Below the pieces are notes generated by a model. The model was not told the origin of the DNA. It did not search any database and saw only the letters and a list, made by a program, of their open reading frames with translations. A DNA stretch of 64,000 nucleotides from an uncultured Acidobacteriota bacterium (GTDB lineage: Bacteria; Acidobacteriota; Terriglobia; Bryobacterales; Bryobacteraceae), in assembly GCA_902825945.1 (NCBI GenBank), contig CADECY010000004.1, positions 1-64,000 on the forward strand. Direction: 5' to 3'. Below, piece after piece: positions 46,603 through 54,306 of the stretch (its first letter is position 1; the number at the start of each line of letters is the position of its first letter). A program made the position numbers and the translations under genes.

Positions 46603-47367
46603 CTATCCAGGCCGGCGGAGTAAGAGGAAGATCGTGGCGGGAGACGAACCCTCTTCCTCCACCGTGAAGCCCGCTTGCCTAGCCTCCTCGCGCCACCAAG
46701 CGGGGCCGCGCGTCCCGCCATGTGTGAGCAGCGGGCCGTAAGCGAACTTTGTCCAGCGATCGTTGCCCACCAAAACGAGCAGGAAATCACCGCCGGGCTT
46801 CACGACGCGATGCGCCTCCGCGAGGGCTTGTCTCGCGCCTTCCCGCCCCACGTGATCCATCGCGTAGGCGCTGACGATCGCATCGAAGCTCTCCGCGGCG
46901 AAGGGCAGCTTGCGCATGTCGCCAGTTTCAATCGTGGCGCGATCGGCGACCCCCGCCGCTTTCAGGTTCGCGAGGAGACGGTTACGCGGATCTCCGTTTG
47001 AACCGAAGTGATGACCGAACGAATCGCCGAATAGATCCACGGCGGCGAGCGTCGCTTTCGGACGCGCGCCCAGCACCATGATGGACGAACGGCCGGTTCC
47101 AGCGCCGATATCGAGGACATGTCCAACACCGGACTTCAGGAAGTTCTCCGTTGGCAGCGGCGCGCGTCCGTTCACGTTGAACGACCGCGTCACGAACATC
47201 GAGGTAGCGGCCCATGCGGCGAGTGCGCCGAACGCGAGCAGCCATCCACGCCGCCACTCGCGCCGCCACGCCGCGAACAAGACCGCGAGTGACGGAAGCA
47301 GAATCACCAGGTGTCCGTAGCTCAGCCACCACGGGTACCCGAAGTCGATCGAACCATTCATTGCCAT
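46603..47367 (-). CDS. Membrane-anchored SAM-dependent methyltransferase
   Basis: 254 residues from the ATG at 47367 (MAMNGSIDFGYPW); a longer start at 47409 would lie inside the divergent operator. Two N-terminal TM segments (about 12-30 and 35-55) are followed by a Methyltransf_11 domain (about 80-215): motif I VLDIGAGTGRSSI, motif II-like AAVDLFGDS, AYAMDHVG and LAEAHRVVKPGG. It transfers a methyl group from S-adenosylmethionine to an unknown acceptor, at the cytoplasmic face of the membrane. It diverges from the response regulator and shares a symmetrical operator with it, so the two-component system probably controls it. Confidence 0.8.
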   Translation of the reverse strand: MAMNGSIDFGYPWWLSYGHLVILLPSLAVLFAAWRREWRRGWLLAFGALAAWAATSMFVTRSFNVNGRAPLPTENFLKSGVGHVLDIGAGTGRSSIMVLGARPKATLAAVDLFGDSFGHHFGSNGDPRNRLLANLKAAGVADRATIETGDMRKLPFAAESFDAIVSAYAMDHVGREGARQALAEAHRVVKPGGDFLLVLVGNDRWTKFAYGPLLTHGGTRGPAWWREEARQAGFTVEEEGSSPATIFLLLRRPG

Positions 47368-47385
47368 GCGACCATCTTGCACGAA

Positions 47386-47434
47386 CGAAGCTGAACCTCG
47401 TCTGAACACTCCGTTCAGCGAATGTTCAGCTTCG
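47386..47434. promoter_or_regulatory. Palindromic tandem-hexamer operator of the two-component system
   Basis: Four hexamers, exactly 5 nt apart: CTGAAC (47391-47396), CTGAAC (47402-47407), GTTCAG (47413-47418), GTTCAG (47424-47429). The halves are mirror images and flanks continue the dyad (CGAAG at 47386, CTTCG to 47434). Tandem hexamers with an 11-bp repeat are the recognition pattern of OmpR/PhoP-type regulators. The right half ends 11 bp before TATAAA (47441-47446) of the regulator gene; the left half ends 11 bp before CAAGAT (47379-47374) of the methyltransferase gene. Regulation of both genes by the neighbouring response regulator is inferred. Confidence 0.7.
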
Positions 47435-47453
47435 CTGCGCTATAAAGGTCACG

Positions 47454-48113
47454 TTGCGGATATTGATCGTGGAAGATGAGCCCGTCTTGTCGCGGCAACT
47501 CGCCGAAGCAGCCGTCGGAGCGGGCTACGTCACCGATTGCGCGCTCGACGGCGAGCAGGCCGATCTGCTCGCGCACGCCGAAGCCTATGACGCGGTGGTC
47601 CTCGATTTGGGATTGCCGAAGGTGGACGGGCTGACGCTGTTGCGGCGCTGGCGGGAATCGGGAATCACCGCGCCGGTGCTCATCCTGACCGCGCGCGGAA
47701 GCTGGCACGAGAAGGTCCGGGGAATCGATGGCGGCGCCGACGACTATGTGTCGAAGCCTTTCCAGATCGAAGAGGTGCTGGCGCGAATCCGCGCGCTGAT
47801 CCGTCGCGCGAGTGGCAACACGCAGAGCGAGATCCGCCGCGGGTCGCTCTCCCTCGACACACGCACCGCGACCGTGGCGCTCGGCGGAGTTCCCGTGAAG
47901 CTCACTAGCCACGAGTTTCGCGTGCTCGCGTATCTGATGCATCACCACTCGCGTGTCGTCACCCGAGCGGAACTCACCGAACATATCTACGCGCAGGATT
48001 TCGATCGCGATTCGAACACGGTGGAGGTGTTCGTCGCGCGGCTGCGGCGCAAACTTGGCCCGGAAGCGATCGAGACCGTGCGTGGAATTGGCTACCGGAT
48101 CGGTGCGCCATGA
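47454..48113 (+). CDS. OmpR/PhoP-family response regulator
   Basis: 219 residues starting with TTG. Receiver domain (1-115) with acidic pocket VEDEP (Glu7, Asp8), phosphorylatable Asp51 in VVLDLGLP, Thr79 in LILTARG and Lys101 in YVSKPF. Winged-helix DNA-binding domain (about 125-219) with LTSHEFRVLAYLM and VEVFVARLRRKLG, ending in TVRGIGYRIG. It is phosphorylated by the adjacent kinase and then binds tandem DNA sites such as those immediately upstream. The start is 7 nt after a TATAAA, so the mRNA may be leaderless. ATGA overlap with the kinase gene couples translation. Confidence 0.95.
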   Translation: MRILIVEDEPVLSRQLAEAAVGAGYVTDCALDGEQADLLAHAEAYDAVVLDLGLPKVDGLTLLRRWRESGITAPVLILTARGSWHEKVRGIDGGADDYVSKPFQIEEVLARIRALIRRASGNTQSEIRRGSLSLDTRTATVALGGVPVKLTSHEFRVLAYLMHHHSRVVTRAELTEHIYAQDFDRDSNTVEVFVARLRRKLGPEAIETVRGIGYRIGAP

Positions 48114-49093
48114 GGTTGCCGTCGCTGCGGTCACGCTTGATTCTCGCTTCGATCCTGTGGACCGCCGGAATGCTTCTGCTGATGCACATGGCGTCGATCC
48201 TATTGTTGCGTGCGTTTCCTTCCATGCGGGGATTCCGGTCACATGGTCCAGCCGGGTTCGCGCTGCTCCTCATGGCCGCCGGATTCTGGTTCGCACGCGG
48301 AAGTCTCGAACCGTTTCGTAGACTGCGCGAGAAAGTGATCGCGGTCCGCAAGGGCGAGGAGCGCCGAGTCGATGGCGCCTATCCTTCCGAAGTGCAACCG
48401 CTGATCGCAGGCCTGAATGAGTTGATCGAGGATCGCGAACGAGCGATCGAGCGCGCCTATCTGGCGGCGGGAGATCTGGCGCACGGGCTGAAAACTCCTC
48501 TCGCGTTGTTGGCCAGAGAGGCCTCCGCGGCGCGCTCCCAGGGAAGCACGGCGATCGCGGAGGCGATCGAAGAGCAGATCCAGCGCATGTCGAGCCAGGT
48601 CGATCTCCAACTGGCGCGAGCCCGCGCGGCTGCCTCCGGTCCGGCACTCACCGCCGGCTGTGAACTCGCTCCGTGTGTCGATGCACTGGTGCGGACGCTC
48701 GCGAAGATCCATGCCGGCCGGGGGCTCTCGTTTCGAGCGGAAGTGCCTGCGGAGTTGCTTGTCCGCGTGCGCCGTGAGGATCTCGACGAGATCCTAGGTA
48801 ACGTGCTCGACAACGCCTGCAAGTGGGCGCGATCCTCGGTGACCATCTCGGCCTCGGGCGCAAACGCGAACGCGGAGATCACGGTGGAAGACGACGGGCC
48901 GGGACTCGCCGATGCAATGCGCGCCGCGGTGCTCGAACGCGGTGTGCGCGCCGATGAATCCGCTCCAGGATCGGGCCTCGGACTGGCGATCGTTCGCGAC
49001 CTCACACAACACTACAGCGGATCGGTCGCGCTCGCGCGCGGGGAATCTGGCGGGCTGCGCGTTCACCTCACGCTTCCGCTTGCTGTGGTGTAA
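48110..49093 (+). CDS. Sensor histidine kinase of the two-component system
   Basis: 327 residues. Two TM segments (about 10-32 and 48-63) enclose only a short loop, so little sensing surface projects outside. A HAMP-like stretch leads to the phospho-acceptor His125 in GDLAHGLKTPLALL, an HxxxTP core of the PhoQ type. The ATPase domain has the N-box NVLDNACKWA, EDDGPGL and SGLGLAIV. It phosphorylates the response regulator encoded just upstream. Signal unknown. Confidence 0.93.
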   Translation: MRLPSLRSRLILASILWTAGMLLLMHMASILLLRAFPSMRGFRSHGPAGFALLLMAAGFWFARGSLEPFRRLREKVIAVRKGEERRVDGAYPSEVQPLIAGLNELIEDRERAIERAYLAAGDLAHGLKTPLALLAREASAARSQGSTAIAEAIEEQIQRMSSQVDLQLARARAAASGPALTAGCELAPCVDALVRTLAKIHAGRGLSFRAEVPAELLVRVRREDLDEILGNVLDNACKWARSSVTISASGANANAEITVEDDGPGLADAMRAAVLERGVRADESAPGSGLGLAIVRDLTQHYSGSVALARGESGGLRVHLTLPLAVV

Positions 49094-49101
49094 TCACCTT
49101 G

Positions 49102-51420
49102 ATGGTGAGAATCGCCTTTTCCGCCGTGCTGCTTTCAGCCGCTCTTCTCCCCGCGCAGGAGAAACCTTCCGTGGCTTCGCCCGCCGAGGTGCAACAGACT
49201 TACGCGAAGCTCTGTTCGGGCTGCCATGGCAATGATGCTCGCGGATCGCAGCAGGGTCCGGGCTTGGCGGGCAATCCGCGGTTGCGGCGGCGGCCGGCGC
49301 TCAGCTTGCGCAATGTGATCACGAAAGGCGTTCCGAAGGCGGGCATGCCCGGATTCGACTTGCCGGCGCCGATGGTCGAAGGCTTGGTCGCGATGGTGTA
49401 TTCGCTCAATGCCTCGGCGGCGGATGTCCAGGTTCCCGGCGATGTCGAGGCCGGCCGCACGGCTTTCTTCGGCAAAGGCAAGTGTTCCACTTGTCACATG
49501 GCCGCGGGCGATGGCTCGGCGATCGGGCCCGATCTCTCTACCGTCGCGCGCGATCTCACCGCCGATCAACTCCGCGAAGCGCTCACGAACCCGGGTGCGC
49601 GCATCGCTCCGGGCTATGGACTCGTTTCGTTGCGAATGCGCGATGGCAGCTCCGTGCGCGGCTTCGCGCGCAATCGCACGAAATTCGACATCGCCTTGCA
49701 GGATCTGAAGGGTGCGCTACGCCCGCTCTCGCTCGACAACGTGACGAGCCTGACCGAGGAGAAGACTTCATTCATGCCCGCCGTCACCGCATCCGGGGAC
49801 GAGATCCAGAATCTGGTCGCATTCCTCGCCAAACAGGCGGGAGTCAAGCCGCAGCCGGTCGCGCCCTCATCCGTCACGGAAGGCGGTATCGACTTTCCCC
49901 GTCTCCTGAACCCGAAGCCGGGTGACTGGCTCAGCTACAACGGCAATCTCAGCGGCAATCGATACAGCCCTCTCATGCAGGTTGACCGGAACAACGTGAG
50001 CAAGCTGTCGCTCGCCTGGACTTTCTCCATTCCGCTGTGGACACAGTTCCTGCCCGACACCCCGTATTATCGCGAGAACATGCGCTATTTCGGGCTCGAA
50101 ACCGTACCCGTCGTCGCGGATGGAATCATGTACGTGACCGGACCCAATCAGGTCTACGCGCTCGACGCCGCCACTGGCTCACCGATCTGGCAGTACTCGC
50201 GGCCACGCACGGCAGGCTTGGTCTCCGATCCGTCGCTCGGCACCAATCGCGGCGTGGCGATCCTCGGCAACAACGTTTTCTTCGTCAGCGATGACGCGCG
50301 ACTGCTGGCGTTGAATCGGGTAACCGGGCGGCTCGTGTGGGAAAAGGTGATGTGGGACGAGCCGCAGAAGTACGGCGGAACGGTGGCGCCGCTCGTCGTC
50401 AAGGACATGGTGCTCGCGGGCGTCGCTGGAGGCGATTGGGGCATTCGCGGATTCGTGGCGGCGTACAAGGCCTCAACCGGCGAGCGCGTATGGCGCCACT
50501 GGACCGTGCCCGCCGAAGGCGAGCCCGGCATCGAGACGTGGAAGGGCAACGGTTACAAGCTGGGCGGCGGATCCACATGGCTGACGGGTTCCTACGACGC
50601 ATCGACCGACACGATCTTCTGGGCCACTGGAAATCCGTTCCCGAATTCCGATGATCGCGAACGCGGCGGCGACAACCTGTTCACCGATTCGGTTCTCGCG
50701 CTCGATCCGGCAACGGGAAAGATGAAATGGTATTTCCAATTCACGCCGCACGACACGCACGATTGGGATGCCACGGAACCGAACGTCGTGGTCGATGCGA
50801 TGTATCGCGGACAACCGCGCAAGCTGCTGCTGCACGCCGATCGTAACGGCTTCTTCTATGTCTTCGATCGCACGAACGGTGAACTGCTGTTGGCGAAATC
50901 CTACCTGAGCAAACTCACCTGGGCGAGCGGTATCGACGCAAAGGGACGGCCGATTCCGGCGCCGCCCTCAGATTTGAGCTGCCCCGATCACGCCACTAAT
51001 TGGAACGGCACGGCGTTCAGTCCGGTGACGAAGCTCTACTACGTGATGGCGATCGAGAAGTGCACGGTGAACCTGCGTCCTGGAAGTTGGAAGAATGCGC
51101 GCCCACCCGACGATCCGGGACACAAGGTTCTGCGCGCGCTCGATATCGAAACGGGCAAGATCGTGTGGGAAGCCCCGCAAGTGGGCCCGATCGACGGCAA
51201 GCGCGTGGCGGGTGTCGTGGGCACGGCTGGCGGACTCCTGTTCTACGGCGATCCAAGCGGATACTTCGTCGCGGCGGACGAGCGCGATGGCAAGACGCTG
51301 TGGCGCGTTCCCCTGAACGCGGCCATCAAGACTTCGCCGGTTACCTATTCCGTCAACGGCCGGCAGTACGTGTCGCTGGCGGCCGGATCGAACATCATGA
51401 CCTTCGCGTTACCACGGTAG
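49102..51420 (+). CDS. Secreted PQQ dehydrogenase with two N-terminal cytochrome c domains
   Basis: 772 residues from the ATG at 49102 (a TTG one codon before is less likely). Signal peptide (about 1-18), then two cytochrome c motifs: CSGCH (Cys38-Cys41-His42) and CSTCH (Cys128-Cys131-His132), with a Met-rich stretch between. Residues about 250-770 form a PQQ-dependent alcohol-dehydrogenase propeller: WLSYNGNLSGNRYSPL, GGDWGIRGFVAAYKASTGERVWR and NWNGTAFSPVTKLYYV. Quinohaemoprotein dehydrogenases usually carry a single C-terminal cytochrome; the tandem N-terminal arrangement is different. Oxidises an alcohol or sugar in the periplasm and passes electrons to the respiratory chain. Confidence 0.87.
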   Translation: MVRIAFSAVLLSAALLPAQEKPSVASPAEVQQTYAKLCSGCHGNDARGSQQGPGLAGNPRLRRRPALSLRNVITKGVPKAGMPGFDLPAPMVEGLVAMVYSLNASAADVQVPGDVEAGRTAFFGKGKCSTCHMAAGDGSAIGPDLSTVARDLTADQLREALTNPGARIAPGYGLVSLRMRDGSSVRGFARNRTKFDIALQDLKGALRPLSLDNVTSLTEEKTSFMPAVTASGDEIQNLVAFLAKQAGVKPQPVAPSSVTEGGIDFPRLLNPKPGDWLSYNGNLSGNRYSPLMQVDRNNVSKLSLAWTFSIPLWTQFLPDTPYYRENMRYFGLETVPVVADGIMYVTGPNQVYALDAATGSPIWQYSRPRTAGLVSDPSLGTNRGVAILGNNVFFVSDDARLLALNRVTGRLVWEKVMWDEPQKYGGTVAPLVVKDMVLAGVAGGDWGIRGFVAAYKASTGERVWRHWTVPAEGEPGIETWKGNGYKLGGGSTWLTGSYDASTDTIFWATGNPFPNSDDRERGGDNLFTDSVLALDPATGKMKWYFQFTPHDTHDWDATEPNVVVDAMYRGQPRKLLLHADRNGFFYVFDRTNGELLLAKSYLSKLTWASGIDAKGRPIPAPPSDLSCPDHATNWNGTAFSPVTKLYYVMAIEKCTVNLRPGSWKNARPPDDPGHKVLRALDIETGKIVWEAPQVGPIDGKRVAGVVGTAGGLLFYGDPSGYFVAADERDGKTLWRVPLNAAIKTSPVTYSVNGRQYVSLAAGSNIMTFALPR

Positions 51421-51437
51421 CCGCGAGGCTCCGGGTG

Positions 51438-52730
51438 TTACCTCTTGCGTCGCCCGCCGCCACCGCGCCGCTGCCCGAGGGTTCCATCCCAGCCCGTGCC
51501 ATCCTGCGGACCATAGTTACCCAGGCTGTCCCAATCGGTCCGGGTGATGCCGTTGCGATCCCACACCACCAAGCCGTCGCGCAGCGTCAACTCGCCCGAC
51601 AAACGCTTGTTGCCCTTCAGTTTCGCGCCGTAGACATCGACAAATCCGAAATCACCGGTCTCGATCTTCATAACCGAGATGTCGGCGCCAGCGCCCACCG
51701 ACAGATGGCCGAGTTCCTCGCGGCGAATCTCGCGCGCCGGAGCCCATGTCGACTTAGCAATCACATCGTCGATCGACATTCCCATGTTGAGGAACTTTGA
51801 CATGACGTTCAGCATGTCCTTCATGCCCGCGTTCATGGACGAGATGTGTAAATCGGTCGAGATCGAATCGGGTGGGAATCCCTGCTTCATTGCCGGATAG
51901 GCGTGTTTGAAAACGAAGCTGCCTCCGCCGTGGCCCACATCGAAGATGACGCCGCGCTTGCGCGCATCGAAGAGAAACTGACGAACCTTGCCACTCTCCA
52001 TCATCGGAACGCTGGGCAGGTAGGTGTGCGTGTAGATGTCGCCGGGGCGGAGCTTCTCACCCACCAGCGTCTCGAAAGGGCGCTCCTTGGTGAACTGTCC
52101 GAAATCCACCATCAACGGGACGTTGGCGAGTTTTGCGGCTTCGAGCGCGCGGTCGACGGCGGTCCAGTCGGGCGCAATGTAGTGCGCCGTCTTGCTGCCG
52201 ACCCCATGCTGCGGGAATTCCTTGACGCGCTTCGCCGTTGCTTGCGGATCCCTGTCGGCGGTGTTCTGCTCGGTCGTGTTGTTGCCCCCCATGCCCGTCC
52301 CCACGATGTTGAGCAGCGAAAGCACCCGGGTCCGCGACCGGTCGATGGTGCGCCGCTTGAAATCGGGAAAGCTCTTCCAGCCCGACGAACCTGCATCCAC
52401 CACTGTGGTCACGCCGCTGCGGAACGAGTGATCGTCCGGGAAGACGCTGCTTCCGCCCATGTATTCCGGGCCTTCGCCGGCGAAGACGTGGACGTGAATG
52501 TCGATGAGTCCGGGAGCGACGTAGAGGCCGCCCACGTTCACGACTTTCTTCGCTTTGCTCGCGTCGATCGAGGGCTCCACCGCGGCGAGCTTGCCGCCCG
52601 CGATCGCGACATCACGCTTGGCGCTGATCTTGTTCTTGGCGTCGATCACGTGGCCGCCTTGCAACAGCAGGTCGTATTGTTGGCCGTACTCGGCGGCGGC
52701 GAAAAGACTGAGGACAGCAATGCGGGTCAT
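51438..52730 (-). CDS. Amidohydrolase/deacetylase family metallohydrolase, secreted
   Basis: 430 residues from the ATG at 52730. Probable signal peptide at the N-terminus (MTRIAVLSLFAAA). Dihydroorotase/deacetylase-type amidohydrolase: IDIHVHVFAGEGP with metal-binding His79 and His81, GVTTVVDAGSSGW, VDFGQF, HTYLPS, FDVGHGGGSF and DADISV-like ending GADISVMK. Beta-sandwich strands at both ends form the usual composite domain (VAIAGGKLAAV, LRDGLVVWDRN). The substrate is unknown (members split cyclic amides or N-acyl groups). It ends in a Gly/Arg-rich tail, and its stop lies 17 bp from that of the PQQ dehydrogenase. Confidence 0.85.
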   Translation of the reverse strand: MTRIAVLSLFAAAEYGQQYDLLLQGGHVIDAKNKISAKRDVAIAGGKLAAVEPSIDASKAKKVVNVGGLYVAPGLIDIHVHVFAGEGPEYMGGSSVFPDDHSFRSGVTTVVDAGSSGWKSFPDFKRRTIDRSRTRVLSLLNIVGTGMGGNNTTEQNTADRDPQATAKRVKEFPQHGVGSKTAHYIAPDWTAVDRALEAAKLANVPLMVDFGQFTKERPFETLVGEKLRPGDIYTHTYLPSVPMMESGKVRQFLFDARKRGVIFDVGHGGGSFVFKHAYPAMKQGFPPDSISTDLHISSMNAGMKDMLNVMSKFLNMGMSIDDVIAKSTWAPAREIRREELGHLSVGAGADISVMKIETGDFGFVDVYGAKLKGNKRLSGELTLRDGLVVWDRNGITRTDWDSLGNYGPQDGTGWDGTLGQRRGGGGRRKR

Positions 52731-52740
52731 CACGAGTCAT

Positions 52741-52746
52741 TATAAT
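52741..52746 (+). promoter_or_regulatory. Consensus -10 TATAAT before CehA/McbA-like gene
   Basis: A perfect TATAAT ends 8 nt before the ATG at 52755, so transcription would start within one or two bases of the start codon. The spacer (CACTCCCA) has no ribosome site. The divergent amidohydrolase gene starts at 52730, only 24 bp away. Confidence 0.5.
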
Positions 52747-52754
52747 CACTCCCA

Positions 52755-54305
52755 ATGAGACTTCTCGCGTGTATCGTCTTCGCGCTGCTGCTCGCCTGGG
52801 CTGGCTGGGAGGAACTCGGCGCGCCTCCAGGCGCCGCGCGAGTGGATCTCGTCGTCGAACCCCGGATGCCCGTCCGCTTCTACGTTCAGAAAAGCGGATC
52901 GTGGTTCCGTGTGGTGCCTGTCGATGCGACCCTGCCCATCCGCTCCGACGTCTTCTATCGTGACCACCTGTACTATCGAGCACCCGATCCGAAGATCCTG
53001 GAAGTGGTCGCGGCCGATCAGTATCACTACCTGCTGTTGAAGGGCGCGGGAACGTTCCACCTCCCGCCCGGTAAGTACAAGATCGAGGCCTATCGCGGAC
53101 TCTTCTATCAGCCAGCGTACGCCGAGTTCGAACTGAAGCCGAACGAGACACGCAAGGTGACGCTCGCGATGAAGCCGTGGGACGGTGTGAATCCATCCGA
53201 GTGGATCTCCTCCGACGATCACATTCACCTCACGCGCAGCCGCAAGGACGACCCCGTCTATCTCGACTGGCTCGAAGCCGAGGACCTGACTGTCGGCAAC
53301 TTCCTTGCGCTGCAGCGCCAGATGGACGCCGCTCCGCAGTACGCGTTCGGGCGCGCGGGCGAGGCTCGCCGCCGCGGTTACTCGATCCGGCCCGGACAGG
53401 AACTGCGCAACGAATTCTGGGGGCACATCAACGTTCTCGGCGCGAGCGAACTGATCCGGCCGATGAGCACGGGCCTCATGTATGCGAACACGCCGGAGTC
53501 ATATCCGTTCCCCAGCCTCCTGTTCGCGCGCGGACGCAAGCTGGGCGGCACCGTGGGCTACGCGCACTTCTTCCAGAAGCCGCAGCATTCTTCGATCTAT
53601 CTCGACGCGGCGCGCGGCAACATCGACTTCGTGGAGGTGCTGCAGTTCGGCGTGCTCAAATCCGAGGCCTGGTACGAACTGCTCAACGCCGGACTGAAGA
53701 TCACCGGAATCGCGGGCAGCGATTTTCCCGTTCCGTTGAATGGCCGCAAGCCGTGGCCGCACTGGCTGCCGATGCTCGGACCCGAGCGGACTCTCGTGAA
53801 GGGGCGGCCTGGCGAAGCCTCCTACGACACCTGGGCGCGTGGAGTTCGCGAAGGAAAGGTCGTGGTGTCGAACGGCCCGATCGTCGAGATCAAAGCCGAT
53901 CCGGCGGCTGGCCGTGTCGAGGCGACAGCGGCATTCTATCGGCCTCTCGAAGCACTGGAAATTGTCCGGAACGGCGAGGTGATCGCGGCCATCCCGGGCA
54001 ACGGATCAGCGGCGCGGCTCACCGCTTCGGTTTCCTCGGCATGCGCGGAAAGCTGTTGGGTCGCGGCGAGAGTCCGCGCGCGCAAGATCGAAAACGAACC
54101 CGAGATCCAGGCGCATACGAATCCGGTCTGGCTCCTGAAGGATGGCAAGCCGGTTCGAGTCGCAGCGGCACGCCGGAGTCTGGCGGCCAAATGGGAAGAG
54201 GAGATCGCCTACTTCCGGTCAGCCGGAATCGTGTTTCCGGCTGACGCTCAGAAGCGCGAATTTTTTGATGCCGCCGATGCCGCGCTCGCCGAACTTCGCA
54301 AATGA
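52755..54305 (+). CDS. CehA/McbA-family (PHP-type) metallohydrolase, secreted
   Basis: 516 residues with a signal peptide (MRLLACIVFALLLAWAGW). A beta-sandwich domain (about 25-140) precedes the PHP-like hydrolase domain (about 150-420): SSDDHIHLTR (metal-binding Asp and His near 154-157), GTVGYAHFF, VEVLQFG and GIAGSDFPVPLNG. The family includes carbaryl hydrolases and many uncharacterised enzymes. The end is a beta domain (about 400-500). The stop lies 1 bp before that of the di-haem peroxidase. Substrate unknown. Confidence 0.82.
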   Translation: MRLLACIVFALLLAWAGWEELGAPPGAARVDLVVEPRMPVRFYVQKSGSWFRVVPVDATLPIRSDVFYRDHLYYRAPDPKILEVVAADQYHYLLLKGAGTFHLPPGKYKIEAYRGLFYQPAYAEFELKPNETRKVTLAMKPWDGVNPSEWISSDDHIHLTRSRKDDPVYLDWLEAEDLTVGNFLALQRQMDAAPQYAFGRAGEARRRGYSIRPGQELRNEFWGHINVLGASELIRPMSTGLMYANTPESYPFPSLLFARGRKLGGTVGYAHFFQKPQHSSIYLDAARGNIDFVEVLQFGVLKSEAWYELLNAGLKITGIAGSDFPVPLNGRKPWPHWLPMLGPERTLVKGRPGEASYDTWARGVREGKVVVSNGPIVEIKADPAAGRVEATAAFYRPLEALEIVRNGEVIAAIPGNGSAARLTASVSSACAESCWVAARVRARKIENEPEIQAHTNPVWLLKDGKPVRVAAARRSLAAKWEEEIAYFRSAGIVFPADAQKREFFDAADAALAELRK

Positions 54306-54306
54306 T

